This document shows, one piece after another, positions 8,616 to 17,120 of a DNA stretch of 64,000 bases. The first letter of the stretch is position 1; each line of letters starts with the position of its first letter. The notes beneath the pieces were generated by a model that saw only the letters and a program-made list of their open reading frames with translations, did no database searches and was not told the origin of the DNA. Where the stretch lies: NCBI GenBank assembly GCA_007618135.1, contig PHFX01000007.1:36135-100134 (forward strand), written 5' to 3'. The stretch comes from Candidatus Brocadia sp. WS118. GTDB taxonomy: Bacteria; Planctomycetota; Brocadiia; Brocadiales; Brocadiaceae. A program made the position numbers and the translations under genes.

Positions 8616-9104
8616 ATGAAGAAATTTATTATAACAAGTTTCATACTGATGGCTATCTTTGGTTGTAGTAAAGACGAAACGGCGGTTTTAGAGAAAAAAC
8701 TGGCTTCTGCAGAAAAAGGGCAAGCAGAGACGAAACAACATGAGGAGCTTGGTTTTATCAAAAACGAAGAGGGCTTTGTTGTGCACATGAAAGACATCAA
8801 GGTGCTTTTGAAACATTTGTCGACATCTATTCATCAGCAGGACTGGGAGGCTATTAAAAAGGATACAAAAAAGCTCAAGGATTCGAGTCCTGTAGCCTTC
8901 ACGGGAGCCAACAAAAAAGACCTGCCGGTAGAGTTTATCAACCTGGATGTGAAGTTTCATATGAGCGCGCTGGAACTGATCGGTGCCTGCCAGGCGAAAA
9001 ACAAAGACAAGGCGACTGCTGCCTTTTTCAAGGTAGTAAACAGCTGCGATGAATGCCATGCCAAGTTTAATCCAAAAGAGGAATCGACTTCGTGGTTTCA
9101 GTGA
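8616..9104 (+). CDS. Haem-binding lipoprotein, cytochrome c-type
   Basis: 162 residues from the ATG at 8616 (GGGTGGT upstream). The N-terminus is a lipoprotein signal with lipobox IFGC at residues about 14-17, so the protein is probably anchored in the periplasm through Cys17. A charged coiled linker follows, then a four-helix region, and the C-terminus has one CxxCH haem site (SCDECHAKF). A single haem site at the end of a helical bundle is the layout of cytochrome c'/c556 proteins, which bind haem at the C-terminal helix. It may carry electrons or bind gas. Its neighbours give no clear partner. Confidence 0.8.
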   Translation: MKKFIITSFILMAIFGCSKDETAVLEKKLASAEKGQAETKQHEELGFIKNEEGFVVHMKDIKVLLKHLSTSIHQQDWEAIKKDTKKLKDSSPVAFTGANKKDLPVEFINLDVKFHMSALELIGACQAKNKDKATAAFFKVVNSCDECHAKFNPKEESTSWFQ

Positions 9105-9139
9105 AAAAGAGATAACGTTTTGGAAAACATCAAACGACA

Positions 9140-9192
9140 AAACACAAATAACAAATAAATTCAAACTTTCAATTTATTTGTTATTTTGTGCT
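9140..9192. repeat. AT-rich hairpin upstream of selD
   Basis: A stem of about 20 base pairs with one bulge forms between CACAAATAACAAATAAATT and its complement, with a loop of about nine bases. It lies 30 bases before the selD start and could be the terminator of the haem lipoprotein gene, although no U tract directly follows. Confidence 0.5.
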
Positions 9193-9222
9193 TGGTATTT
9201 GTCATTTTTAAGAGAGGGGGTG

Positions 9223-10278
9223 ATGCCTGTGTTGTTGGGAAAGAAACGACTGATTGATTATGCCGCCTGCGGTGGGTGAGCAGGCAAGATCCCCGTCGAA
9301 GACATGGCGTATGTGGTTAAACATTTACCCGATTATCCGAATGAACGGCTGTTGGTTGGCCCAAAGACTTTTGCCGATGCCGGTGTTTATAAGATTAACG
9401 ATGAAATGGCGCTGGTGGAGACCCTGGATTTTTTTACGCCGGTCGTAAATAATCCATATGATTACGGCCAGATAGCCGCTGCCAACGCCTTGAGTGACGT
9501 CTATGCTATGGGTGGCAAACCCCTCACGGCCATGAATATCCTCTGCTATCCTTTAAAATCTCTGGATAAAGACATTTTGGTGGAGATACTCAAAGGAGGC
9601 GCTGATAAGGTCAATGAGGCAGGCGCAACCGTTGTTGGTGGTCACACCCTGCAGGATAATGAGATTAAATACGGGTTGTCGGTTACCGGCATTATTCACC
9701 CTGACAAGATTGTGACGAATTCGGGTGCCAGACCAGGCGATGCACTCGTATTGACCAAACCGCTTGGCACAGGGTTGATTATCTCCGCTATCAAGGCCAA
9801 CAAGGTTTTTGAGGGAGACGAACATCTTGTTACGAGAAGTATGTGCCAGTTAAACAAAACAGCCTCAGAAACGATGCTGGAAGTGGGCGTCAGTTCCTGT
9901 ACGGATATCACGGGATTTGGCCTCATGGGTCACGCATATGAGATGGCAGAGGCCAGCAAGGTGACACTGTCTTTCTTTGCGGAACGCATACCCATATTTG
10001 AAGATTGTGAACGCTATGTCAGGATGGGATTGATACCGGGGGTATCAAAACTCAGTAAGAAATATTTGAAGGATGCCATTACGATAGACTCCAAAGTGCG
10101 GGAAGAGTTGGTTGACGTCTTATTCGATGCGCAGACATCAGGAGGTCTGCTTATCTCGCTTCCGGGAGAAAAAGCGGAAATACTCTGTACAAAACTCAGG
10201 GAGAGGGATGTTGTGATGGCGAGTATCATTGGCGAAGTATGTGAGAGGAGGGACATTTCTATCGTTGTTACACCATGA
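9223..10278 (+). CDS. selD: Selenide, water dikinase SelD, itself a selenoprotein
   Basis: 351 residues when the TGA at 9277-9279 is read as selenocysteine (residue 19). The upstream piece gives DYAACGG-U-AGKIP, which is the glycine-rich catalytic loop where SelD has Cys or Sec, and the rest continues in the same frame with LLVGPKTFADAGVY, ANALSDVYAMGG, VVGGHTL and DITGFGLMGHAYEMAE. SelD makes selenophosphate from selenide and ATP for Sec and selenouridine synthesis. The ATG at 9223 has AGAGAGG 5 bases upstream; GTG at 9229 is also possible. A purely TGA-free start would delete the catalytic loop, so readthrough is strongly favoured. A weak hairpin (ACAU/AUGU, loop GGCGU, 9302-9314) lies 26 bases downstream and might serve as SECIS. 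Confidence 0.93.
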
Positions 10279-10350
10279 ACCATTCCTGCTGGAAAATCAG
10301 CGCAAAGGAGTATCTTGCAAAAAATATTTTGACATTTTTATCAAAAATTG

Positions 10351-10432
10351 TAGCGCCGATCCCTTGTGGTCGGCATTTATGCGGAAGAAATCCACCCCCT
10401 AACCCCCGCCAGCGGGGGACACACCCGCGCTA
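10351..10432 (+). repeat. Repeat family 3, copy a
   Basis: About 82 bases from TAGCGCCGATCCC through CTTGTGGTCGGCAT and CCCCCGCCAGCGGGGG to ACCCGCGCTA; the ends TAGCGC and GCGCTA are inverted repeats. Copies occur at 11377-11459 in reverse orientation and, shortened, at 25512-25564. Confidence 0.85.
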
Positions 10433-10483
10433 TGCATTCTGGGGTTAGGATAGTAACCGTTTCATTGTTTGAAAATTTTCAGC

Positions 10484-10517
10484 AAAGCAGGGGCGTATTG
10501 CAATACGCCCCTGCTTT
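10484..10517. repeat. Perfect 34-base palindrome
   Basis: Two perfectly complementary arms of 17 bases with no loop (arm begins AAAGCAGGGGCGTATTG). It lies about 50 bases before pcm, close to copy a of repeat family 3. It could act as a bidirectional terminator or as a cruciform site. Confidence 0.85.
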
Positions 10518-10566
10518 AGACCGCACAACATCGTGATTATTGAGATTTTTCAGAGGAAAAAATTCT

Positions 10567-11325
10567 GTGAAGATAAGCATGGTAGTCTTTATTGCCTCAT
10601 GTACGATTGCTATAATCTTTTGTGTTACCCAGTTGATTTGTAATAAAAATAAGGTTTCAGCTATGGGTAATGCAAAATCCGTAATGGACGAAGATGCCTT
10701 TACACGTCAGCGAAAACGCATGGTGGAAGAACAGATTGCGTACCGGGGAGTAAAGGATAAAAGAGTGCTGGAAGCCATGGAATTTGTGCCTCGTCACCTG
10801 TTCATCCCTGAAGAAGTCCGTTTTTCCAGTTATTATGATCAACCTGTTCCTATCGGTTTTGGCCAGACGATCTCACAGCCGTATATCGTAGCCTTTATGA
10901 CGGAATTATTACAGGTAGGAAGTGATGATGTTGTATTAGAGGTGGGAACTGGTTCGGGATATCAGGCTGCTGTCCTTGCCAGACTGGTAAAACAGATATA
11001 TACGATCGAGCTTGTGGAAGAACTGGGAAAAGAAGCCCGAAATCGCTTAAAAACCCTGGGGTACGATAATGTAGAGGTGATGATTGGTGATGGTTACAAA
11101 GGATGGCCTGAATATGCACCCTTTGACGCTATTATGGTTACGGCAGCCGCCGAGCATATTCCGCAACCCCTGATTGATCAACTGAAGCCCGGTGGCCGCA
11201 TGGTTATTCCCGTGGGTGGTGTCTATGCAGTACAGGATCTCATGCTGATTACCAAGGATGCGTCCTCGAAGGTGGTAAAAGAATCCATTATTCCCGTGCG
11301 GTTTGTCCCCCTGCTCAGGAAATAA
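10567..11325 (+). CDS. pcm: Protein-L-isoaspartate O-methyltransferase with N-terminal membrane/signal segment
   Basis: 252 residues from the GTG at 10567, chosen because AGAGGA sits 9 bases upstream; a TTG at 10540 would add nine residues. Residues about 5-25 form a hydrophobic segment, so the enzyme is exported or membrane-anchored, unlike the cytosolic E. coli enzyme. The catalytic part follows with PIGFGQTISQPYIVA, the SAM-binding LEVGTGSGYQAA, and GDGYKGWPEYAPFDAI. It methylates isoaspartyl residues in aged proteins so that they can revert. The gene stands alone, bracketed by inverted copies of repeat family 3. Confidence 0.92.
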   Translation: MKISMVVFIASCTIAIIFCVTQLICNKNKVSAMGNAKSVMDEDAFTRQRKRMVEEQIAYRGVKDKRVLEAMEFVPRHLFIPEEVRFSSYYDQPVPIGFGQTISQPYIVAFMTELLQVGSDDVVLEVGTGSGYQAAVLARLVKQIYTIELVEELGKEARNRLKTLGYDNVEVMIGDGYKGWPEYAPFDAIMVTAAAEHIPQPLIDQLKPGGRMVIPVGGVYAVQDLMLITKDASSKVVKESIIPVRFVPLLRK

Positions 11326-11376
11326 GTTTTCCATTTGACAAGTTTATTATTTCCTTTCCAAACAAATCGAAATTCG

Positions 11377-11459
11377 TAGCACGGGTATTGTCCCCCGCTG
11401 GCGGGGATTAGGGGGTGGATTTCTCCCGCAAAAATGCCGACCACAAGGGATCGGCGCTA
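11377..11459 (-). repeat. Repeat family 3, copy b (inverted)
   Basis: Reverse-complement copy of 10351-10432, with the same TAGC/GCTA ends, the GGGGGTGGATTTCTCCCGC block and the GACCACAAGGGATCGGCGCTA end. Together the two copies flank pcm as an inverted pair. Confidence 0.85.
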
Positions 11460-11501
11460 TCTTCTTCAAAGAGCTACATGGTTATGACCTAAGCATAAAA
11501 C

Positions 11502-11538
11502 AAAAAGCCTCCCACATGCTTTAACCCATGCGGGAGGC
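11502..11538 (-). terminator. Rho-independent terminator of the multicopper oxidase gene
   Basis: On the minus strand the stem GCCTCCCGCATG / CATGTGGGAGGC (one wobble pair) is followed by TTTTTG. It lies about 25 bases after the stop codon at 11563. Confidence 0.85.
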
Positions 11539-11562
11539 CACAAGAAATTTTACACAATCCGT

Positions 11563-12852
11563 TTAATGTTCTAATGGATTATACGGTTTTCCCTCTTTGA
11601 CGAGAGGTTCATCCGGTTTTGCCGCCTTCGCTTTCGCTCTTACATCAAAGATCGTCAAAGCACCCATCGGATATTTGCCGGTTGAAACCATGCCCCTGAG
11701 ATTATGATCGTGCATGATCGTTACCCCTGCACCAAGATTGCACGACAAGCACTTTCTTTGGCTGGCGAAACGAGGAATCCTGACCAGGACGTCAATCCTT
11801 TCACCACTGGCAATGCACAGCGTGTCTTTTTCATACGTACTCTTTAATTTTCTTCCATCCAATGCGACTACTTCCATGTGATAACCATGCGGATGGAATG
11901 CAAAGACATGGTCGGCGCCAATTGCCATAAAACGTATCAAAACCGTTTCATCCTCATATGCCACAATCCTCGAACGTGGATCATTTACCACAGAACGTGG
12001 ATGAAAGAGGTTGTCGGTATACGTTCTTCCATTAATCAGGAAATAATCCGCCTTCCAGTCTTGTATCCCGTGAACAACCCCCGATTCTTGCAATTGCTCA
12101 TTTGCTGTGGAGGATAATTCACTGACAAACAAGGTATAGTCCCGGTCATATTTATACCCATAAGCAGTCTTCGTCCTGTCCTGATGAATAATGATGGGAA
12201 AGTACATGCCTGCCAAAATATGATTGAAGCTGTCCACGTGGCAATGACCCATGAACGAGCCTTCATGTTGCGGAGTTATTTCGTAAGTAAAAGATTTATG
12301 TTCCAAAACAGGGTCTACGGGCAAAGAAGGTACGCCATCAACCGCGGGCGCTAAATCCAGACCATGGAAATGAATCGTGTGTGCTACGTGATTAATTCCC
12401 GAATGTTCAGCGGCATGATGCATTCCCGTATTATGGAGGACGATGCGCGCCTTTTCTCCAACAAAGAGGTGAAGCGGGTCTGAAGGCACCTTAACGGGCT
12501 CAAGCAATCGTTCAGCTTCTTCCTTTGTTTTTATTTCCCCCACATTTTCAAAACTGTCCTTGGCATGGGTATAACCAAAGACCCAGACCAATTCGCCGTT
12601 GGTCATCTCTATATATCCATCGGTCGTGTAAAGATGAAACTCCCATGCGCCGTCTTTCGCGCGTACACCCAGAACATCACCATTGGTGACATCAATTAAC
12701 GCCTGCTCTTCCAGCTCTTCTTGAGTCAGATTCCAGTCTTCTGCTTTTTTTGCCTCTTCAGCAAAAACAGCCGGGGCACCAAGGGCTGTCGTAATCCCCA
12801 TCAATGCTGCTACAGCAGTACATCCCAGTAATTTTTTTAATGCTTTCATCAT
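11563..12852 (-). CDS. Exported two-domain multicopper oxidase
   Basis: 429 residues with a signal peptide ending near VFAEEA (about residue 32). Domain 1 has HTIHFHG and, near its end, GHCHVDSFNHILAGM, which gives the type-1 copper Cys, His and Met plus an HCH pair. Domain 2 has HPHGYHMEVV and IMHDHNLRGM without a cysteine. Four HxH motifs (HFH, HCH, HPH, HDH) are what a trinuclear copper centre needs, so this fits the two-domain laccase-like class with type-1 copper in domain 1 rather than NirK nitrite reductase, which lacks the HCH pair. Likely a periplasmic oxidase of metals or phenolics. It lies downstream of a minus-strand two-component cluster and ends in a clear terminator. Start: ATG at 12852 or 12849, both with AAAGGA upstream. 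Confidence 0.85.
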   Translation of the reverse strand: MMKALKKLLGCTAVAALMGITTALGAPAVFAEEAKKAEDWNLTQEELEEQALIDVTNGDVLGVRAKDGAWEFHLYTTDGYIEMTNGELVWVFGYTHAKDSFENVGEIKTKEEAERLLEPVKVPSDPLHLFVGEKARIVLHNTGMHHAAEHSGINHVAHTIHFHGLDLAPAVDGVPSLPVDPVLEHKSFTYEITPQHEGSFMGHCHVDSFNHILAGMYFPIIIHQDRTKTAYGYKYDRDYTLFVSELSSTANEQLQESGVVHGIQDWKADYFLINGRTYTDNLFHPRSVVNDPRSRIVAYEDETVLIRFMAIGADHVFAFHPHGYHMEVVALDGRKLKSTYEKDTLCIASGERIDVLVRIPRFASQRKCLSCNLGAGVTIMHDHNLRGMVSTGKYPMGALTIFDVRAKAKAAKPDEPLVKEGKPYNPLEH

Positions 12853-12993
12853 CTTTTCCTTTCTAAAAAAAATGAAATACTTTGTAACATCACCCTTTTA
12901 AGAATCCATCAATCCCTGAGTTATCCGAATTTGCGCATACTTTGCCCTCCTCCTTATCAGATTGTTTGATTATCTTTCTGTTTTGTTCATAGC

Positions 12994-13419
12994 CTATGCA
13001 TTGCGTATTTCGTTCAATTTTTCTTTTGCCACAGGATTTTGTGCAATCAAATGTTGTTTTTCCCATAGCTTTCCAATGATTAATTCCAACTCTTCGATAT
13101 TTATCGGTTTTTTGAGATAATAATCTGCCCCACATTTTGCTGCCTCTGCGGCAGTTTTTTCAGAACTGTATGCGGTAGTTACCACGATTGCTACCGGCAG
13201 TTCCATTTTTCTGACTTCATGGATCAATGACAATCCACCCATGCCCGGCATTTTCATATCCGTTAAGACGATATCAAAATTTTCCCTGGAGATGAGATTC
13301 AAAGCATCGTAAGCCGAAAGCACACCAGAAACAGAAAAGCCGTCACGACTCAATATCTTTATTAACCCATCAAGGGTGTTTTTATCGTCATCTACCAGAA
13401 GTAACCTGGGCTTTGCCAT
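12994..13419 (-). CDS. Stand-alone response-regulator receiver protein
   Basis: 141 residues. A complete CheY-like receiver occupies residues 1-120: LLVDDDKN acidic pocket, phosphorylatable Asp54 in VLTDMKMPGMGG, Thr/Ala-Tyr switch (TTAYSS) and Lys in KKPIN. Residues 115-141 repeat the linker of the NtrC-type regulator encoded just upstream (KLWEKQHLIAQN against KLWERQQLIVQN) and then stop. It therefore looks like a diverged duplicate that kept the receiver and lost the AAA+ and DNA-binding parts. It may compete for phosphate from the kinase or be in decay; no sigma-54 domain remnant is visible downstream. Confidence 0.88.
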   Translation of the reverse strand: MAKPRLLLVDDDKNTLDGLIKILSRDGFSVSGVLSAYDALNLISRENFDIVLTDMKMPGMGGLSLIHEVRKMELPVAIVVTTAYSSEKTAAEAAKCGADYYLKKPINIEELELIIGKLWEKQHLIAQNPVAKEKLNEIRNA

Positions 13420-13718
13420 AGAGGTTGCTCAGTGAGTAAAATTTTAAAATAGTTACGCGTGCCATTATTAAAAACTCCATATATTGATTTAATACCGCTC
13501 CTGTTCCTTTCTTTACACCAGAGAAAACAACAATCATGCCAGGAATTTGTTGTTGATTGAGAGAAATAACACAAGTAGCAAATTTAATAATAGTTATAAC
13601 TAATTATATTTTTAAAAATTGATGGCAGAATAATAATGGCAGATGAATAACTACGTCCTGGAAACGAAAATTTTGCGGAATTTGAGGTATGCGGGCAAAA
13701 AGGTTTGAAAAAATTTCA

Positions 13719-15068
13719 CTACGAAGCCCATTCTTTTGCTTTATACTCGATCTTTCTCGTGGATATCCCCAATATTTTAGCAGCCTCTTTTTTGCTGCCG
13801 CTTGTCATGGACAGTGTTTTCTGGATAATCTCTTTTTCGGCTTCTTTTAACGAAGTGCCCAGGGGAATTTTGATCGCGGATATATCTTCCTTGTTGGGAA
13901 CCATGTTTTTGGGCAGGTGGTCAATCGTGATCATGTTTTTTTTACAGAGCACGACAGACCTTTCCGTAACATTTTCCAGTTCCCTCACATTCCCTGGCCA
14001 GTGATACAAACAAAGCGCCTCCATCGCCTCGGGATCAAATCCCCTGATCTCTTTTTTATACTTTTTTGTGTATTTAATAATAAAAAAATTAGAAAGGAGC
14101 GGAATATCGTCTCTCCTTTCCCTCAACGGAGGCAACTGGATGGTTATGACATTTAACCGATAAAACAGATCCTCGCGAAATCTTCCCTCCGCAGCCTCTT
14201 TTTCAAGATCCCGATTCGTCGCCGCAATTAACCTCACATTAACTTTCAGGGTTTTTTCTCCGCCGACACGCTCAAACTCGCCTTTCTCCAGAACGCGAAG
14301 GAGCTTCACCTGCACTTTTAAACTCATTTCACCCACCTCGTCAAGAAAAAGTGTGCCTCCATCTGCCATCTCAAATCGTCCTTTTCTCGACTGAATAGCG
14401 CCGGTAAATGCCCCTTTTTCATGACCAAAGAGTTCGCTTTCCAAAACGCCTTCCGATAAGGCGGCGCAATGCAATGCCACAAAGGGCATGCTGGCCCTGT
14501 CGCTTTGATAATGAATCGCATTTGCCACGAGTTCTTTCCCCGTTCCCGTTTCCCCTAAAATCAGGATTGATGCAGTGCTGGGGGCAACGTCTTCGATGGT
14601 CTTGAGTATACGTTGCATATGGGGAGTGCTTCCAACCAGTTCTGAAGACTTATACTTGTCCTTTAATTTTTCCTTTAACAGGCGGTTCTGGACAATCAAC
14701 TGCTGTCTTTCCCACAGCTTTTCCAATACCAATTCCAATTCCTCAACGTTTACGGGTTTCGTCAGATAATCGTCCGCCCCGCATTTTATTGCCTCCACGG
14801 CTGTTTTGACCGAGCTATAGGCAGTGATAACCACAATTGCCACCGGCTCTTCCTTTTTCCGTAATTCGTGAATCAGCGACAATCCTCCCATACCGGGCAG
14901 CTTCATATCCGTCACTATGATATCAAAGGTTTTCCTGGAGAGGAGATTTAATGCCTCATAGCCAGACAATGCCCCGGAGACGGGATATCCGTCTCGCGAC
15001 AAAATCTTCACTAATCCGTCAAGCGCCGTTTTATCGTCATCGATTAATAAGATCCTTGGTTTTGACAT
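13719..15068 (-). CDS. Sigma-54-dependent response regulator, NtrC/AtoC family
   Basis: 449 residues in three domains. The receiver (1-120) has Asp54 in VTDMKLPGMGG. The AAA+ domain (about 145-380) has Walker A GETGTGKE, the sigma-54 contact loop GAFTGA, Walker B GGTLFLDEVGEM and the arginine-finger region RFREDLFYRLNV. The C-terminal Fis-type helix-turn-helix reads KKEAAKILGISTRKIEYKAKEW. Phosphorylation by the neighbouring PAS kinase should drive ATP-dependent opening of sigma-54 promoters. The kinase gene lies 288 bases upstream on the same strand, separated by a copy of repeat family 1. I found no convincing sigma-54 promoter before the nearby genes, so its targets are not shown. Confidence 0.93.
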   Translation of the reverse strand: MSKPRILLIDDDKTALDGLVKILSRDGYPVSGALSGYEALNLLSRKTFDIIVTDMKLPGMGGLSLIHELRKKEEPVAIVVITAYSSVKTAVEAIKCGADDYLTKPVNVEELELVLEKLWERQQLIVQNRLLKEKLKDKYKSSELVGSTPHMQRILKTIEDVAPSTASILILGETGTGKELVANAIHYQSDRASMPFVALHCAALSEGVLESELFGHEKGAFTGAIQSRKGRFEMADGGTLFLDEVGEMSLKVQVKLLRVLEKGEFERVGGEKTLKVNVRLIAATNRDLEKEAAEGRFREDLFYRLNVITIQLPPLRERRDDIPLLSNFFIIKYTKKYKKEIRGFDPEAMEALCLYHWPGNVRELENVTERSVVLCKKNMITIDHLPKNMVPNKEDISAIKIPLGTSLKEAEKEIIQKTLSMTSGSKKEAAKILGISTRKIEYKAKEWAS

Positions 15069-15226
15069 AAAATTTGTTTACATATAAACTATCTTCACGG
15101 ATGGGTTAAATTTCTAAATCCCTTTCCCACTGCTTTGTCCCTTGCTACTTGCCCATTACTTCTATATCTTTTTTGTTACTAAAATTATCCATAGTGCGAC
15201 GTAGCCTCAGCCAAATCCCCCTTGTC

Positions 15227-15283
15227 GGTAGGACAAGCGTCCCCGCTTGTCAATATGATGTCAACCGGGACGGTTGACCTACC
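15227..15283 (+). repeat. Repeat family 1, copy a
   Basis: 57 bases: GGTAGG, hairpin ACAAGCG/CGCTTGT, spacer AATATGATG, hairpin GTCAACC/GGTTGAC, then CCTACC. The ends GGTAGG and CCTACC are inverted repeats. Flanks CCCCCTT and AAGGGGGG extend the symmetry. Other copies: 18761-18817, 20010-20067 and 52123-52180. Confidence 0.9.
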
Positions 15284-15356
15284 TCAGCAGTGAAGGGGGG
15301 GTGTAAAAAACTTCCGAAAAAAGAAAGATTTTATACGGTAATACTACAAGCAACGA

Positions 15357-16454
15357 CTACGAACTTATGGGAAGCGCAATCACAAATTTACTCCCTTTAA
15401 GGGATTCCTCTAACCTTATTATGCCTCCGTGGGCCTGGACAATGTTTTGTGCAAACGAAAGCCCTATCCCGGTACCGCCGTCTTTTGTGGTATAAAACAG
15501 TTGAAAAATCTTATCCTTCATCTCTTCCGGTATCCCTGGCCCTGTGTCCTGACAGGAGATACATATTTCAGGTCCAATGTGTCTGGCGCAGACCTGCAAC
15601 GCTCCTCCATCCGGCATTGCCTCAATTCCATTGATCAGGATATTCAGGACCGCCTGCTTCATTTTATCCCTGTCGATCATTACCTGGGGTAATACATTCA
15701 TAATGTCAAGGGCAATTTGAATACCCTGTAACTGCGCCTGTGGCAGGAGCAATGAAACAACCTCACGGAGGACGTCGCCCACATCAACGTTACTTTTATT
15801 CAGTTCTCCTGTTTTTGAAAAATGCAAACACTCTTCGACAAATCCGCTTAAACGGCTCAGTTCCTTCTGAACGATGGTAACAATGTCAAGCAATTCTTTC
15901 TTTGACTTACCGCCGAGTTTCCTGGTGTCGAGTATTTCCCGTTCCAGCACCGTCATCTGGATATTCATGGCATTTAAAGGGTTTTTCACCTCATGTGCCA
16001 GTTCTGCGGCGAATGCCCCAAGGGTGGACAAGGTTTTCGACCTGAGCACCTCATCCGAAAATCTTTTTATATCACTAATATCCTCGATTATGGAAACAAT
16101 ATGTGTCTCTTTTCCCTCCGGGTTTTTAAGAGGAGAAATGCTCATTTTTACCCAGGATTCGGTTCCGTCTCCCCGCCTGATCAGGAGTTCCCGTGAACCC
16201 TGAGAAAGGCCTCCGTGAAAAATTTCCATACCAGGGCAAAATTTCTCAGTTAAACACATGCCCGTGGAGGTATGACACAGAAAGATGTCGCCGCAATCCT
16301 TTCCGATAACCTCTGCCCGTGACCATTTCGTTATCTCTTCACAGGCGTGGTTAAAAAACACCACCCGCCGGTTGATGTCCTGTATCATAATGCCTTTGCT
16401 TACACAATCTAATGCCTGATTTAAGATGTCGGTTCGCGTGTCCGCAGTATCCAT
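15357..16454 (-). CDS. PAS-domain sensor histidine kinase (NtrB-like)
   Basis: 365 residues from the ATG at 16454; the frame is open to 16592, but the upstream residues do not look like a sensor domain. A PAS domain covers residues about 10-125 and holds four cysteines (DCGDIFLCHTSTGMC and KFCPGMEIF), which could bind a metal cluster or sense redox. The HisKA helix has ELAHEVKNPLNAM with the phosphorylated His, and the ATPase domain has N box INGIEAMPDGG, DTGPGIP and GGTGIGLSFAQ. There is no membrane segment, so it senses a cytoplasmic cue. The NtrC-type regulator downstream is its likely partner. Confidence 0.92.
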   Translation of the reverse strand: MDTADTRTDILNQALDCVSKGIMIQDINRRVVFFNHACEEITKWSRAEVIGKDCGDIFLCHTSTGMCLTEKFCPGMEIFHGGLSQGSRELLIRRGDGTESWVKMSISPLKNPEGKETHIVSIIEDISDIKRFSDEVLRSKTLSTLGAFAAELAHEVKNPLNAMNIQMTVLEREILDTRKLGGKSKKELLDIVTIVQKELSRLSGFVEECLHFSKTGELNKSNVDVGDVLREVVSLLLPQAQLQGIQIALDIMNVLPQVMIDRDKMKQAVLNILINGIEAMPDGGALQVCARHIGPEICISCQDTGPGIPEEMKDKIFQLFYTTKDGGTGIGLSFAQNIVQAHGGIIRLEESLKGSKFVIALPISS

Positions 16455-16751
16455 ACGTAGCAATAAGCCTATCAAAATTTCTCTAAAAGTAAATATTAAA
16501 ATGCTGGGCAAGTTTGTTGACTGGAAGATTCCATGTTTTGCGGCAAAAGCACCACATCGAAATGGTAATATCAACAGAGGTAAATCTGCCACCTCTGGTA
16601 TCCTTCGTTATTACAAATAACGCTGGATGAGTATCTTGACCTTGCCTTTTAAACAATCCAAAATGGCGGTATCGCCATCCGTAATTTTAAAAAATCTCCT
16701 GAATCTCTTCAACACCTCCGGGCTATTCTGAAAAAGCTGTAAAATAATTCA

Positions 16752-16780
16752 TTGACAACACACTGATTTTTCGTTAAAAT
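16752..16780 (+). promoter_or_regulatory. Sigma-70-type promoter of the riboswitch unit
   Basis: TTGACA at 16752-16757, a spacer of exactly 17 bases and TAAAAT at 16775-16780. The expected start of transcription is about 10 bases before the riboswitch P1 stem. Upstream, 16593-16751 holds no gene. Confidence 0.8.
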
Positions 16781-16796
16781 TTTTTCAAACTTGTTT

Positions 16797-16924
16797 GTCT
16801 TATCGAGAGTGGCAGAGGGACTGGCCCTGCGAAGCCACAGCAACCGGTCTTGTCCAGTTAACTGAATGGGCGAGATGCTGGTGCTAATTCCTGTCTCGTG
16901 TTTTTTGGGAAAAGATAAGATAGG
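16797..16924 (+). ncRNA. SAM-I (S-box) riboswitch
   Basis: The core reads AGAGTGGCAGAGGGACTGGCCC, then GAAGCCACAGCAACCGG and, after a variable arm, GGTGCTAATTCC, all S-box consensus segments. P1 is formed by CTTATC (16799-16804) with GATAAG (16914-16919). The 3' P1 strand also lies in GATAAGATAGG, which can pair with CCTATCTTAT at 16943-16952 to break the terminator. So with SAM bound P1 forms and the terminator folds; without SAM the antiterminator forms and the downstream genes are expressed. Confidence 0.95.
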
Positions 16925-16930
16925 TGCATA

Positions 16931-16972
16931 AAAAAGCCTCTTCCTATCTTATATATAGAAAGAGGCTTTTTT
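16931..16972 (+). terminator. Riboswitch-controlled terminator
   Basis: Strong stem AGCCTCTT/AAGAGGCT followed by a run of T. Its 5' loop region (CCTATCTTAT) is the partner of the antiterminator, so this is the expression platform of the SAM riboswitch. Confidence 0.93.
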
Positions 16973-17120
16973 ATTTGGTTCTTCAATAAACTTGTGCAGA
17001 AAAGCAGTAGCCGCAACCTTCGTGTTTCGCTATTGCCCGCATGCTTTATAAGACGGAGAATACCGTCACAGGAAGGCAGGAAGAACCTTTCATTTGATAC
17101 CAGAAAGATGGAGGCAATAG

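Noticed and set aside
9302..9314. Firm SECIS call for selD
   Set aside because: The only hairpin found has four base pairs; mentioned in the selD entry but not listed as a feature.
11563..12852. Copper nitrite reductase NirK
   Set aside because: The HCH and three other HxH motifs point to a trinuclear-cluster oxidase; NirK lacks the HCH pair.
13457..13463. CGTGCCA as a minus-strand sigma-54 -24 element before the lone receiver gene
   Set aside because: The expected GC-containing -12 element is not at the right spacing.
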